DNA of 64,000 bases from Alphaproteobacteria bacterium (GCA_030430715.1 JAUIJZ010000006.1:1-64000); one strand, 5' to 3'; positions 32,410 to 45,716 are shown, numbered from the stretch's first letter. A program made the numbers and translations. Notes: generated by a model from the sequence alone, not told the origin.

Positions 32410-32564
32410 TCAATCGCGGGCTTGTCTTACGGCAAGCGAGCGCGCGGGACGCGTAGCGGCGATGCAGCTTTTGCGGCGAAAGCACGGATTCTTGGCTGTT
32501 GGGAGCAAATAATCCCCAGGCCACCGCGCTTTAGCCGCAAATATGCCGCGACATTTGCCAAGAC

Positions 32565-32579
32565 TTAACGGGAGCTTAA
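32565..32579. promoter_or_regulatory. Candidate CtrA-binding site (TTAA-N7-TTAA)
   Basis: TTAA CGGGAGC TTAA, 73 bp upstream of the ftsZ ATG. Confidence 0.7.
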
Positions 32580-32651
32580 GCGGGGCCGCTAACGCTGCCG
32601 TGCGAGTGTAGACGAATCGTGCGAGTCGGATCGCAGCGGGAGCGATACTTC

Positions 32652-34004
32652 ATGAGCCAATACGGCGCGTCATTGCAGGAGTCGAAGCCACGGATCGTGG
32701 TGTTCGGCGTCGGCGGCGCGGGCGGCAATGCCGTCAACAACATGATCGACGCGCGTCTGCAGGGCGTGGAGTTTGTCGTCGCCAATACCGACGCGCAGGC
32801 GCTGACGCGCGCGCGCACGCCGAACCGCATCCAACTCGGCCAGTCCATCACCGAAGGCCTGGGCGCCGGCGCGCGCCCTGAAGTCGGCCAGGCGGCGGCG
32901 CAGGAAAGCCAGCCTGAGATCATCGAATTCCTCGAAGGCGCGCACATGGTGTTTGTCGCCGCCGGGATGGGCGGCGGCACCGGCACGGGCGCCGCGCCGG
33001 TCATTGCGCGCACGGCGCGCGAACGCGGCATCCTGACCATCGCCGTGGTGACGAAGCCGTTTCACTTCGAGGGCCAGCGCCGCATGCAATTGGCGGAAGC
33101 GGGCGTGCAGGAGCTGCGCAAGCACGTCGATACGCTGATCGTCATTCCAAACCAAAACCTGTTCCGTGTCGCCAATGAGCGCACCACGTTCGCCGAAGCA
33201 TTCCAGCTTGCTGATCAGGTGCTCTATTCCGGCGTGCGCGGCGTCACTGATCTCATGGTGATGCCGGGTCTGATCAATCTCGACTTCGCCGACGTGCGCA
33301 CCGTGATGGCCGAGATGGGCACCGCGATGATGGGCACGGGCGAGGGCGCCGGCGCCAATCGCGCGCTCGATGCCGCCCATGGCGCGATGGCCAATCCGCT
33401 GCTCGACATCGTGTCGATGCGCGGCGCCAAGGGCGTGCTCATCAACATCACCGGCGGCTTCGACATGACCCTCTACGAGGTCGATATCGCCGCCAACGAA
33501 ATCCGCGCCGAAGTTGACGCCAACGCCAACATCATTCTGGGCTCGACCTTCGACGAGAGTCTGGAAGGGCGCATGCGTGTTTCGGTCGTCGCCACCGGCA
33601 TCGACGATAACGACATTATCGCGCAGCAAACCGTGGTCGAGCCGGCGCGCCGCGCGGCTGAAGCGCCGATCCGCCGTCCGCCTGTCGCCGCGCGCGCGCC
33701 AGAGCCCGAGCCGATGCGCGAGGCGCCGCCTCCGCGCGGACGCTACGAAGAAGCGCGGCCGAGTTTTGCCAACGATGTGGAGCCTGAGCCCGAGCCGCGT
33801 CGCGGCGGCTTCTCGCTGTTCGGCTGGAAAAAGCCGGAGCCGCGCGAGGATGAGCCGTCTTCCTATCGCGAGGATTATGCGGACGACGATCTCCCGCCGC
33901 ATCCGCGCGCCGGCGCGCAGCAGGAAGAGCCTGCACGCGATGCATCTTTGGACGAAGAGCTGGAAATCCCGGCCTTCCTGCGCCGCCAGATGAATCCGCG
34001 CTAA
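32652..34004 (+). CDS. ftsZ: Cell division protein FtsZ
   Basis: [34 protein letters not shown]-terminal conserved peptide [10 protein letters not shown]. Confidence 0.98.
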   Translation: MSQYGASLQESKPRIVVFGVGGAGGNAVNNMIDARLQGVEFVVANTDAQALTRARTPNRIQLGQSITEGLGAGARPEVGQAAAQESQPEIIEFLEGAHMVFVAAGMGGGTGTGAAPVIARTARERGILTIAVVTKPFHFEGQRRMQLAEAGVQELRKHVDTLIVIPNQNLFRVANERTTFAEAFQLADQVLYSGVRGVTDLMVMPGLINLDFADVRTVMAEMGTAMMGTGEGAGANRALDAAHGAMANPLLDIVSMRGAKGVLINITGGFDMTLYEVDIAANEIRAEVDANANIILGSTFDESLEGRMRVSVVATGIDDNDIIAQQTVVEPARRAAEAPIRRPPVAARAPEPEPMREAPPPRGRYEEARPSFANDVEPEPEPRRGGFSLFGWKKPEPREDEPSSYREDYADDDLPPHPRAGAQQEEPARDASLDEELEIPAFLRRQMNPR

Positions 34005-34034
34005 ATTGAGGCGTTCGCCTCGGAGCGTTTATTC

Positions 34035-34853
34035 GTGCTGACCCGTCTCATTCCCCGCACGGATGAAGCTGTGCCTGTCATTGGCTGCGGCACCTATCGC
34101 GCGTTTGATGTCAGCGACGCGCGAAAAATTGCGCGTCTCGGCGATGTGATCGGCGCGCTGTTCGCGGGCGGCGGACGTGTGGTCGATAGTTCGCCCATGT
34201 ATGGCAAGGCGGAAAAAGTATCGGGCGCGCTTCTCGCCGGTGCGGCGCCATCGGCGCAGCCTTTCATCGCCACCAAGGTTTGGACGCACGGAAAGTCGGA
34301 AGGCATTCGGCAGATGGAGCAATCCATGGCCTATTTCCGTACGGAGTGCATCGACCTGATGCAGGTCCACAACCTCGTCGATATCGACGCGCATATGCGC
34401 ACGCTGATCGATTGGAAGGCGCGCAAACGCATCCGCTATATCGGCATAACGCATTACACCGCTGGCGCGCATCGCGCCGTTGAGCAGGCGATGCGGGACT
34501 ATCCAGTCGATTTCGTGCAGATCAATTACGCCCTCGATGATCGCGCCGCGGAGCAGAGGCTTTTGCCGCTCGCGCAGGAACTCGGCATTGGCGTGATCGT
34601 CAATTATCCGCTGGGCGGCGGCGATTTGATGCGTCGTGTGCGGGGGCGTCCGTTGCCGGAATTCGCCGCGCCGCTAGGCTTCAAGTCTTGGGCGCAGATT
34701 CTGCTGCACTTCATCGTCGCGCATGAAGCCGTGACATGCGCGATCCCGGGCACCGGCAATCCTGAGCACATGACCGATAATCTCATGGCCGGCGCGCTTC
34801 TCGGTGATCATCGCGCCGAAATTCTGTCCTGGTGGAACAAGGCCGGCCTCTAG
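34035..34853 (+). CDS. Aldo/keto reductase family protein
   Basis: GTG start; VIGCGTYRAFDV, RVVDSSPMYGKAE, FVQINYALDDRAAE. Confidence 0.85.
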   Translation: MLTRLIPRTDEAVPVIGCGTYRAFDVSDARKIARLGDVIGALFAGGGRVVDSSPMYGKAEKVSGALLAGAAPSAQPFIATKVWTHGKSEGIRQMEQSMAYFRTECIDLMQVHNLVDIDAHMRTLIDWKARKRIRYIGITHYTAGAHRAVEQAMRDYPVDFVQINYALDDRAAEQRLLPLAQELGIGVIVNYPLGGGDLMRRVRGRPLPEFAAPLGFKSWAQILLHFIVAHEAVTCAIPGTGNPEHMTDNLMAGALLGDHRAEILSWWNKAGL

Positions 34854-34912
34854 TTTGACGGCGGCATGGCGATTATACGCACACGACATGCCTGCAGAAT
34901 GAGGAGAGGCGC

Positions 34913-35365
34913 ATGCGTAGCATCCTGATTGTCTCGCTGTTGTTTGCCGCCGCGGCGTGCACGCCGCCCGCTGAAACGCCGCCCCCAGAGGCCGCGCCGG
35001 CTGTCGAAGCGCCAGCAGAGGCGCCCGTCGAAGCGGAAGCCGGGCCCTACACCAATGCATGGTCATCGGCTGAGTTTAGCACTTTCCATCATACGCTGCA
35101 GGCGCCCTCAGGCGGTGCGCATACTTTGACTTTGCAAGCCCAAACGGATTCGCCAGGCGGCGAGACGGTCGCTGTTTATCTCGCAGGGCCGTCAGGCGAG
35201 CCGCAAACGGGCTGGCGCATGTTCGTGATCGCGACAACGCGTGGCGAGACGGCGACGGAAAGCGTTGATTTCCCCGCCGACGGCGCCTTGCCTGTCGTTG
35301 TTGTGGTTGAGAACGCGTCGAACCGCACGTTCTCTGGAACTTACACACTCAGCGTCGCGGAATAG
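34913..35365 (+). CDS. Hypothetical lipoprotein with C-terminal beta-rich domain
   Basis: MRSILIVSLLFAAAACTPP lipobox; Pro/Ala/Glu-rich linker; beta-rich C-terminus. Confidence 0.65.
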   Translation: MRSILIVSLLFAAAACTPPAETPPPEAAPAVEAPAEAPVEAEAGPYTNAWSSAEFSTFHHTLQAPSGGAHTLTLQAQTDSPGGETVAVYLAGPSGEPQTGWRMFVIATTRGETATESVDFPADGALPVVVVVENASNRTFSGTYTLSVAE

Positions 35366-35370
35366 CGCGA

Positions 35371-36120
35371 TCAGGAAACCACGCGTCCGCCGTTCACGCC
35401 GATGGTCTGGCCGGTGACGTAGCTGGAATCTTCCGAGCACAGCCACGCGCACGCATTGGCGATGTCTTCGGGCACGCCGGTGCGGCGCATGGGAATGAAA
35501 TTCACGAATTGCTCGAGATTGAAGCGGTGGCGGTTCTCCTCGGACATGATCGTGCCCATCACCGAACCTGGCGGGATGTTGTTCACGGTGATGCCGAGCG
35601 GGCCGAGCGCCTGCGCCAGTGAGCGCGTCATCGACACCATCGCGCCCTTCGATGCGGAATAATGCACTTGCTCGACGCTGCCGCTCTGCGCGCTTGAGGA
35701 TGAGATGTTGACGATGCGGCCCCATTTGGCGGCCTTCATGTCGGGCAACACCACCTGCGTGACGATGAACGTGCCCTTGGCGTTGATCTCGAACATTTTG
35801 TCCCAGGCTTCGTCGGTGATTTCCTCGAACGGGACGAAAGTCGAAATGCCGGCATTGTTCACCACGATGGTGATCGGGCCGAACGCTTTGCGCAGCTTGT
35901 CGGCCGCGGCCTGAACTTCCGCGCGATTGGCGATGCTCGCTTTGAGCGCGATGGCTTTGCCGCCCGCTGCTTCGATTTCCTTGGCGACCTTCTCACAGCC
36001 GGCAAGGTCGAGATCGAGCACGCCGACCGCGATGCCCTCGCGCGCAAGGCGAAGTGCGCATGCCTTGCCGATCCCTGCCGCCGCGCCCGTCACCAATGCC
36101 GTTTTGCCCATCGTTTCCAT
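35371..36120 (-). CDS. SDR family oxidoreductase
   Basis: VTGAAAGIGKACALRLA; NNAGIS; YSASKGAM. Confidence 0.92.
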   Translation of the reverse strand: METMGKTALVTGAAAGIGKACALRLAREGIAVGVLDLDLAGCEKVAKEIEAAGGKAIALKASIANRAEVQAAADKLRKAFGPITIVVNNAGISTFVPFEEITDEAWDKMFEINAKGTFIVTQVVLPDMKAAKWGRIVNISSSSAQSGSVEQVHYSASKGAMVSMTRSLAQALGPLGITVNNIPPGSVMGTIMSEENRHRFNLEQFVNFIPMRRTGVPEDIANACAWLCSEDSSYVTGQTIGVNGGRVVS

Positions 36121-36217
36121 CCCTTGATGATTCAGCGGTTTGCTTCTGAACGGTCCCAGGCCCGTAAGAAAGGGGCGGAACGATCATGGTGTCCGCATGG
36201 AAGCGGGTTTGGCCGGT

Positions 36218-37930
36218 TTAGCCGCCCATGAGTTTGCGCCGGAGTGCGGCTTCCTTGGTTGTGAGCGCACCGGCCCGCGCCAGCGCGTCGAAATGGGAGA
36301 CAGCCGCCTCAAGATGAAGCTGCGCGTCGCGTTCGCGCAGACCAGCGAGGTGCGCATGAACGATGGCGTGAAACCGCAGCGCCTCAATTGAGTCCTCGGG
36401 GAAAAGACGCTCCGCCAGCTGCAATTCGCCTTCCCATGCGCCGCGCGCGGCGGTGTTGTCGCCATTGGCGTGCGCGACGAGGCCGAGCCGCTCCAGCGCG
36501 ATCGCGAGTCCGCGCACGGCGTCTTCATCTTCCGGATGCGCTTCCGTAAGCGCCAAGCGCAGCGCGACGCTCTCATTCAAGGCGAGCCGCGCCGAGGCTG
36601 GCGCATGCGCCGCCAGCGCCGCTTCGCCCGATTTAAGAAGCGCCGCCGCCAAGCCGCGTTGGGCTGAAGCGCTTCCGCTCTCTCCGGCCAAGGCCATGCG
36701 ACGGAATTCCACCGCGCGGGCAAACGCATCTTGCGCGGCTTCGTGTTGCTTGTTCATGCGCGCAACCTCGCCGATGCGGTCCCAGCAGGCGGCGGTTTCG
36801 CCAAACCAACGCGGCTTCGCATCCGGTTTGCGCGCTTGTGTTTCCGCGTGTTCGCGCGCCGCTTTTGCGCTCGAGAGCGCAGCCTCCAGCGCGCGGGTGC
36901 GCAGGGCGTGATCCGCTTCGTCGAGCAGGGTGTGCACGAGAAAGCGCACGGGGGTTTCCGATCCGTCCGCCGCCAATTGGCTGGCGATTGCGCGCGCCTG
37001 CGCAAGTGAATCCGCTGCGTCCTGCATATCGCCAAGCGCGGCCAGCAGCGCCGCGCGGATACGCCAGAGCCCAGCCAGCGCCCAAACTTCTTGAGGGTGC
37101 GCTGTGACGAGCTTCAAGCGCGCCTGCAGCGCCTTGTTCATGGCGGCGCGCGCTTCGTCCTTGGCGGCGCGCACATAATCAGCCTCCGCCGCCAGCGCCC
37201 AGGCGTCCGAGAGCACCGCGCGCCAATGCGGTTCGTCCGGCTCCGTGACCGCCAGCGCTTCGTAACGGCCAATGGCTTCGCGTAGCCGCCGCCGCGCGGA
37301 GGCGGCGCGTCCGTCATCGAGTTCGAGCGCGGCCAGGCGCATTTCTGCGTCGGCGATGTCGGCGGCGAGTTCAGGCGTTTCGCCAAGATGAGCGGCGCTC
37401 GCGCGCAGCAGCGCCAGAGCGCCTTCGGCGCCCGCCAGCGCGCGGTCGAAGGCTCTCTCGGCGGCGTCCAGTTCAGCTAACCGGCCGCGCGTGCGGGCAT
37501 ACCAGCGCGTGGCCTCCGGGTCGCCGCGATTGGCGGCTAGCAGGCGGTCGCCGATTTTCAGCGCTTCCTCATAATGGCGGCGCGCCTCGGCAGCGGCGTT
37601 CGCCATGCGGGCAATCTCACCGAGCGCGAAGGCAGCGCGTACTCGCGTCAGTTCGTCGTCGGTGCTGTTGAATACCGTTTCGGCTTCTTTCCAGGCCTCC
37701 GCCAGGTTCCCGGCCTCCGCCTGCAACCTGATCAGATCGAGGCGCGGGGCGGGGTCGTGGGGGGCGAGCTTGATCGCGAGCGCCAGCGCGCGCCGCGCCC
37801 GCGCCGGATCGGAAGTCTCCGCCAGCATGGCCGCCCGCCGGGCGGCCAGCGCGCCGTCTGGCCCGCCAGCTTCGGCGCGTGTGAGCAGGTCGCTGATCGC
37901 ATCTGGCTCTGGTGTCTGTTTTGACTGCAT
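36218..37930 (-). CDS. TPR-like repeat protein
   Basis: Long all-helical Ala-rich repeat protein with TPR-like A/Y spacing. Confidence 0.65.
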   Translation of the reverse strand: MQSKQTPEPDAISDLLTRAEAGGPDGALAARRAAMLAETSDPARARRALALAIKLAPHDPAPRLDLIRLQAEAGNLAEAWKEAETVFNSTDDELTRVRAAFALGEIARMANAAAEARRHYEEALKIGDRLLAANRGDPEATRWYARTRGRLAELDAAERAFDRALAGAEGALALLRASAAHLGETPELAADIADAEMRLAALELDDGRAASARRRLREAIGRYEALAVTEPDEPHWRAVLSDAWALAAEADYVRAAKDEARAAMNKALQARLKLVTAHPQEVWALAGLWRIRAALLAALGDMQDAADSLAQARAIASQLAADGSETPVRFLVHTLLDEADHALRTRALEAALSSAKAAREHAETQARKPDAKPRWFGETAACWDRIGEVARMNKQHEAAQDAFARAVEFRRMALAGESGSASAQRGLAAALLKSGEAALAAHAPASARLALNESVALRLALTEAHPEDEDAVRGLAIALERLGLVAHANGDNTAARGAWEGELQLAERLFPEDSIEALRFHAIVHAHLAGLRERDAQLHLEAAVSHFDALARAGALTTKEAALRRKLMGG

Positions 37931-38058
37931 TTTTTGTCGCCCTCGAAGGCAGACGTTAACGGTCACAAACCGTAACGCAACGTGTGTTGTGCGGGTGCGA
38001 AGTGCGCCTTTAGATGCAGCCTCGGGTCGGGGGGCCCGATCGTCCGGGGGGACAAAGG

Positions 38059-38991
38059 GTGACATCTTTGCGCCGTCAACAGACCATAGCAGGCCCGGCT
38101 GTGTGCGCCGGGGTCGGGGTTCACAGCGGAGCGCATGTGCGCGTCGTGCTGAGCCCCGCGCCAGCGAATACCGGCATCCTGTTCGTCCGCACGGACGTGA
38201 CGGACGGTGAGAACGTCATTCGCGCGCATGCCGATTCCGTAGCCGAAACCCGCAACGCCACCACCTTGCGCAATGCCGCTGGCGTGGAGATCTCCACGGT
38301 GGAGCATTTGATGTCCGCCTGCATGGGCCTGGGCGTCGACAATCTGATCGTTGAAGTGGATGGCTGCGAGCTGCCGATCCTCGACGGTTCATCCGCGCCT
38401 TTCGTTCAGGTGCTGCTCAACGCCGGCCTGCGCGCGTCGTCCGCGCCGCAGCGCGTGATCCGCATCCTGGAGCCGATTGAAGTCCGGATGGGCGCCAAAA
38501 GCGCCGCTTTGCTGCCCAGCGAAGGCTTTGACGGGCTGGACCTCGACGTCACCATCCGTTTCGCCGACGCCGCTATTGGCGTGCAGCGCCGCCGTGTTCT
38601 GCTGACCCCGGACACCTTCCTGAGCGAACTCGCCGATGCGCGCACGTTCGGCTTCCTCGCCGATGTGGAAGTGATGCGCGCGGCCGGCCTTGGCCGCGGC
38701 GCATCGATGGACAACACGCTGGTGGTCGATGCGGGCCGGGTCGTGAACCCCGAGGGGCTTCGTTTCGATGACGAATTCGTGCGCCACAAGCTGCTGGACG
38801 CGGTGGGGGACCTTTCGCTCGCGGGCGCGCCGATTTGTGGCCGCTTTGTGGCGGATCAGCCCGGCCATGCGCTCAATGCGAGCTTGGTGCGCGCGCTCCT
38901 GGACACGCCCGAGGCGTGGCGCTGGGAGATCGAGACGGGCGTGGAGCTGGAGCGCGCTCCGCTTCGGGCCATGGCCGCCGCCGCTGGCTGA
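38059..38991 (+). CDS. lpxC: UDP-3-O-acyl-N-acetylglucosamine deacetylase
   Basis: GVGVHSGAHVRVVL; STVEHLMSACMGLGVDN; ARTFGF; DEFVRHKLLDAVGDL; GTG start proposed. Confidence 0.96.
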   Translation: MTSLRRQQTIAGPAVCAGVGVHSGAHVRVVLSPAPANTGILFVRTDVTDGENVIRAHADSVAETRNATTLRNAAGVEISTVEHLMSACMGLGVDNLIVEVDGCELPILDGSSAPFVQVLLNAGLRASSAPQRVIRILEPIEVRMGAKSAALLPSEGFDGLDLDVTIRFADAAIGVQRRRVLLTPDTFLSELADARTFGFLADVEVMRAAGLGRGASMDNTLVVDAGRVVNPEGLRFDDEFVRHKLLDAVGDLSLAGAPICGRFVADQPGHALNASLVRALLDTPEAWRWEIETGVELERAPLRAMAAAAG

Positions 38992-39105
38992 AATCTGGTT
39001 CGTGTGACAGCCGCCAACGCTTTGCGGGGCGCGGTTCATCCTGTATCAGCGGAGCCGTGAGGGCTGCTTCGGCGATCCTCGTCCTGAGCGGGAAAAGGGT
39101 GCTCG

Positions 39106-39954
39106 ATGAACTCTGCCAAAATGCATCTTGCGCGTGCGTTGGCGCTGGCGGTGCTCGCCGGTGGGCTTGGCGCGTGCGGCGGCGGCCGTGCGGCCGAGGA
39201 AGCGCAATATGTCGAGGAGCCGGTGACGCTGCTCTACAATCGCGGCGCCGAGATGCTGGACCGCCGCCGCTGGAGCGACGCGCTGTCCGCGTTCGAGGAA
39301 GTTGAACGGCAGCACCCGTATTCGTCATGGGCGCGCCGCGCGATGCTGATGGAAGCCTACGCGCACTATCAGGCCAATCAGTACGATGACTCCATCGAAG
39401 ATGCGCAGCGCTTCATCTCTCTGCACCCAGGCAATGAGAGTGCGGCCTACGCCTATTATCTCGTTTCGATCTGCTATTTCGAACGCATCCTCGATGTCGG
39501 CCGCGACCAGGGCACGACCGAGCGCGCGCTGACGGCGCTGCAAGATGTCGTCCGCCGTTTCCCCGAGAGTTCGTATGCGCGTGACGCGCGTCTGAAGATG
39601 GACATGGTCTATGACCAATTGGCCGGCAAGGAGATGGAGGTCGGCCGCTTCTACCTGACGCGCGATCTGCACCTCGCCGCCATCAACCGCTTCCGCAATG
39701 TGATCGAGAACGAAAACTTCCAGCGCACGTCGCACGTGCCAGAAGCATTGCATCGTTTGGTCGAAGCCTATCTTTCCGTCGGCATGATTGACGAAGCCCA
39801 GCGCATGGCCGCTGTTCTCGGTCACAATTATCCGGGCAATCCCTGGTATCAGCGCACGTATGGGCTGATGACGCAGAGCGGTGTGCAACCGGTCAGCGAC
39901 GAGGAGGGCCGCCGCCGTGGCTGGTTCTCCAATACGATCGGGCGCATTTTCTAA
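39106..39954 (+). CDS. bamD: Outer membrane assembly lipoprotein BamD
   Basis: Lipobox ...LGACGG; TPR-like NRGAEMLDRRRWSDALSAFEEVERQHPYSSWARRAMLMEAYAHYQANQYDDSI. Confidence 0.92.
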   Translation: MNSAKMHLARALALAVLAGGLGACGGGRAAEEAQYVEEPVTLLYNRGAEMLDRRRWSDALSAFEEVERQHPYSSWARRAMLMEAYAHYQANQYDDSIEDAQRFISLHPGNESAAYAYYLVSICYFERILDVGRDQGTTERALTALQDVVRRFPESSYARDARLKMDMVYDQLAGKEMEVGRFYLTRDLHLAAINRFRNVIENENFQRTSHVPEALHRLVEAYLSVGMIDEAQRMAAVLGHNYPGNPWYQRTYGLMTQSGVQPVSDEEGRRRGWFSNTIGRIF

Positions 39955-42594
<2,640 letters not shown>

Positions 42595-42608
<14 letters not shown>

Positions 42609-42993
42609 AGGCGGCCCAATAGGCGATGCTCGCGGAAAGCCCGCTGGCGAATGTGCCCCAAGCAATGTCGATCAGCGTCACGCGCACATCCCACACTCTC
42701 AGCGTCGCTTGGTTCGATAGATCGTAAGTAGCGTAGGCGACGAAACCGAGCGCGGCGCCGGCCAGTGCGGCATACCCCAAGCTTTGCTTTTCAAGCGCCG
42801 GCGCAATCGCGAAAAACACCAGGCCGCTGACATAGATCAGATAAAAAGCAATCGCTGGAGCGAGCGACGGCGTGTCTCGCAGGATGTCTCCGATCAGCGG
42901 ACGATAGAAGCGCGGCGCAGCCTGGCTCAGCCAGATCGCATCGGCGATGGCGAACACGAGCGCAACAATGCCCCAAGCGATAACCCATTGCAT
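42595..42993 (-). CDS. DUF2177-family membrane protein
   Basis: AIADAIWLSQAAPRFYRPLIGDIL; YATYDLSNQATLRVW; four TMs. Confidence 0.85.
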
Positions 42994-43037
42994 GCTAGCT
43001 TTACGCGCAGCGAGCCAAACCGGTTCACCGTCCGCGC

Positions 43038-43340
43038 TTAATCGGCATCCTCTTCGGCCTTCATCAGATCCTTCTCGGTGAAGAGATAATCCTTCAATTC
43101 CTTGGCGAAGACAGGATTATTGCGCCGCAGCCATTCGATCAGCATGGCGGCGTGCTCAAATTCTTCCTTCATATTGTGCAGCAGGATCGCCTTCAGGCTT
43201 TTATCTTCGCAATCATCGGCGCGCTGGCGATACCAGTCGGCGGCTTCCAATTCCTCCATCAGCGACACGATGGCATGGTGCATTTTCAACGTGTCGGCGG
43301 AAAGCCGCTCACGCGGCGCATGCAATGTTTCGCTGCTCAT
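43038..43340 (-). CDS. Encapsulated-ferritin (EncFtn)-like protein
   Basis: MHHAIVSLMEELEAADWYRQRADDCEDKSLKAILLHNMKEEFEHAAMLIEWLRRNNPVFAKELKDYLFTE closely matches the EncFtn E-x6-WY / ExxH ferroxidase pattern. Confidence 0.9.
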   Translation of the reverse strand: MSSETLHAPRERLSADTLKMHHAIVSLMEELEAADWYRQRADDCEDKSLKAILLHNMKEEFEHAAMLIEWLRRNNPVFAKELKDYLFTEKDLMKAEEDAD

Positions 43341-43349
43341 ATCTCCCTC

Positions 43350-45173
43350 TCACAGTGGCGCGGTCGCGGCTTCCAGCCAAGCTTTCGCTTCGCCGTCCAG
43401 CTGCCCGCCAATCTTTTGCCTAACGCGTATGTGGTAGGAATTGATCCAGGACAATTCCGCCTTTGTGAGCATCGCTTTTAAAATCAGCGCGCGGTCGATG
43501 GGCGCAAGCGTCAGCGTTTCGAAGCCGAGCATGGGGCGTTCGCCGCCTTCAATGTCTTCGGCTGGACGCACCACTTGCAGGTTTTCGATGCGGATGCCGT
43601 AGGCGCCGGTTTTGTAATAGCCGGGTTCGTTGGAGACGATCATGCCCGGTTCGAGCGGTACGGCGCTCAGCGCTTTCGAGATGCGCTGCGGCCCTTCATG
43701 CACGCTGAGATACGCGCCCACACCGTGACCGGTGCCGTGATCGTAATCGAGCCCAGCCTCCCACAAGGACAGCCGCGCCAGTGCATCGAGTTGCGTGCCG
43801 GTCGTGCCCTTGGGAAAGCGCACGCGCGCCAGCGCGATATGACCCTTGAGCACACGCGTAAAGCGTTCGCGCATTTCCCGCGTCGGCCGGCCGATCGCAA
43901 TGGTGCGCGTGATGTCTGTGGTGCCGTCGAGATATTGCCCGCCGGAATCGATCAGAAACAGCGAACCGCGCGCCAGCTTGCGATTGGTTTTCTTGGTGAC
44001 GCGATAGTGCACGATGGCGCCGTTGGGGCCGGCGCCGGAAATGGAATCGAACGAAAGATCCTTCAGCGCGCCGGTGGCCTGGCGGAAGCTCTCAAGCTTC
44101 TGGCACGCTTCGATCTCTTGGGCCTTGCCGCTTTGCCCGTCCGTGGCGAGCCAATGCAGAAATTGTGATACCGCCGCGCCGTCACGTTTGTGCGCGGCGC
44201 GCGCGCCGTCGATCTCCGCTTCGTTTTTGCACGCGCGCGGCAGCATGACCGGATCTTGGCCGCGCACGATCTCCGCGCCCGCATCCGTCAATCGCTCAAA
44301 ATACCAGGCCGATGCGGTCGATGGATCGAGCTTGACGCGCTTGCCGGAAAGCGCGGCCAACGCCGCGGGCAGTTCCACGCTCGGGCGCAACGCAACTTCA
44401 TTGCCGAGCCATTGGCGCAGTTCGGGCGACGTTTTTTCCGGATCAAGGAAAAGATCGGCGGCGCCATTGGCGTGCAGGATCGCTTCGCCCAGCGGCAGCG
44501 GCGCGCGCGCCACATCGCCGCCGCGCACATTGAACAGCCACGCGAGCGACGGCGGCGAAGTGATCACCACCGCATCGGCGCCGTGCTTGGCAAGGTCTTC
44601 GCCCAGCCGTTTGCGTTTTGACGCGGCGTTCTCGCCGGTGAAATTCTCTGCGTGCGGTTCGACTTTCGCCGCGGGCAGGGGCGGGCGATCGTCCCACACA
44701 TCGTCGATGGGGTTTTCCGCCAACGCGACGAGTTCGGCGCCGGCCGCTTCCGCCGCGGCGCGCAAACGCTCAAGGCTATCTGGCGCATGCAGTTTGGGGT
44801 CGTAGCCGATCTTGCCGCCCTTGGGCGCGCGCTCACGCAAATAGGCCGCGACGCCGCCATCGACGAGGTCGCGATACTGAAACAGCGAACCGTCGACTTG
44901 CGCGCGCACTTGCAGCGTATAGCGCCCATCCACGAACACTGCCGCTTCGTTCGCCAGCACGACAGCTGCGCCTGCGGATCCTGTGAAACCGGTGGTCCAG
45001 GCCAGCCGGTCATAAGCGGCAGGCACATATTCATTCTGCCACTCATCCTCGTGCGGCACGATGAAGCCGTCGAGGCCCGCGGCCTTCAGCGCCTTGCGCA
45101 AACGCGGCAAGTGTCTCCGCCCGACAGCGGGGCCTCCTGGATCGTCATAGGTCTGGAACAATTTTCGCCCCAT
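43350..45173 (-). CDS. pepP: Xaa-Pro aminopeptidase (M24 family)
   Basis: FLIDSGGQYLDGTTDITRTI; DYDHGTGHGVGAYLSVHEGPQ; GMIVSNEPGYY. Confidence 0.94.
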   Translation of the reverse strand: MGRKLFQTYDDPGGPAVGRRHLPRLRKALKAAGLDGFIVPHEDEWQNEYVPAAYDRLAWTTGFTGSAGAAVVLANEAAVFVDGRYTLQVRAQVDGSLFQYRDLVDGGVAAYLRERAPKGGKIGYDPKLHAPDSLERLRAAAEAAGAELVALAENPIDDVWDDRPPLPAAKVEPHAENFTGENAASKRKRLGEDLAKHGADAVVITSPPSLAWLFNVRGGDVARAPLPLGEAILHANGAADLFLDPEKTSPELRQWLGNEVALRPSVELPAALAALSGKRVKLDPSTASAWYFERLTDAGAEIVRGQDPVMLPRACKNEAEIDGARAAHKRDGAAVSQFLHWLATDGQSGKAQEIEACQKLESFRQATGALKDLSFDSISGAGPNGAIVHYRVTKKTNRKLARGSLFLIDSGGQYLDGTTDITRTIAIGRPTREMRERFTRVLKGHIALARVRFPKGTTGTQLDALARLSLWEAGLDYDHGTGHGVGAYLSVHEGPQRISKALSAVPLEPGMIVSNEPGYYKTGAYGIRIENLQVVRPAEDIEGGERPMLGFETLTLAPIDRALILKAMLTKAELSWINSYHIRVRQKIGGQLDGEAKAWLEAATAPL

Positions 45174-45275
45174 GGGATAGGGTTCATGGCAGGTTCAGCA
45201 CTTAGAGATTAGTGAGTTCCGCTTCGCGGTTTAAGAGCCAAGGACGTGTTTTCCGGCGCAAGCCGGGGGAGAGGC

Positions 45276-45716
45276 ATGAACGTTAGGGCGATCATTGCGG
45301 CGGCGGCATTGGCTTTGGCGGCAACGCCGGCTCACGCACAGGTGCCCGATCCATTTGCGCGAGAACTGGCGTCGCAACTCGCCAGCGCCGACCGTCTCGT
45401 CGCGGAAGAAAATTATCAGCGCGCGGCGGGGCCGTTCTCCGGCGGATTGGCGCAAGGCGGCAGTCAGGTATTCAATGTCACCCTGCGCGCGGGTCAGGAT
45501 TATCGCATGCTCGGCGTGTGCGACGGGCGCTGTAGCGATGTCGATATGCGGGTGCTCGGGCCCAATGCGGGCGTGATCGCCGAGGATGCCGATCGCGGCA
45601 ATGTGCCCGTCGTGTCGATCCGTCCCGAACAAACCGGGCGCCACGAAATTGAAGTCGAGATGGCGCAATGCGGGGCGGCGCGCTGCTGGTTTGCCTTCAA
45701 CGTCTATGCGCGCTGA
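45276..45716 (+). CDS. Secreted protein with four-cysteine beta-rich (pre-peptidase-like) domain
   Basis: Signal MNVRAIIAAAALALAATPAHA; LGVCDGRCSDVDMRVL...VEMAQCGAARCWFAFNVYAR. Confidence 0.7.
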   Translation: MNVRAIIAAAALALAATPAHAQVPDPFARELASQLASADRLVAEENYQRAAGPFSGGLAQGGSQVFNVTLRAGQDYRMLGVCDGRCSDVDMRVLGPNAGVIAEDADRGNVPVVSIRPEQTGRHEIEVEMAQCGAARCWFAFNVYAR

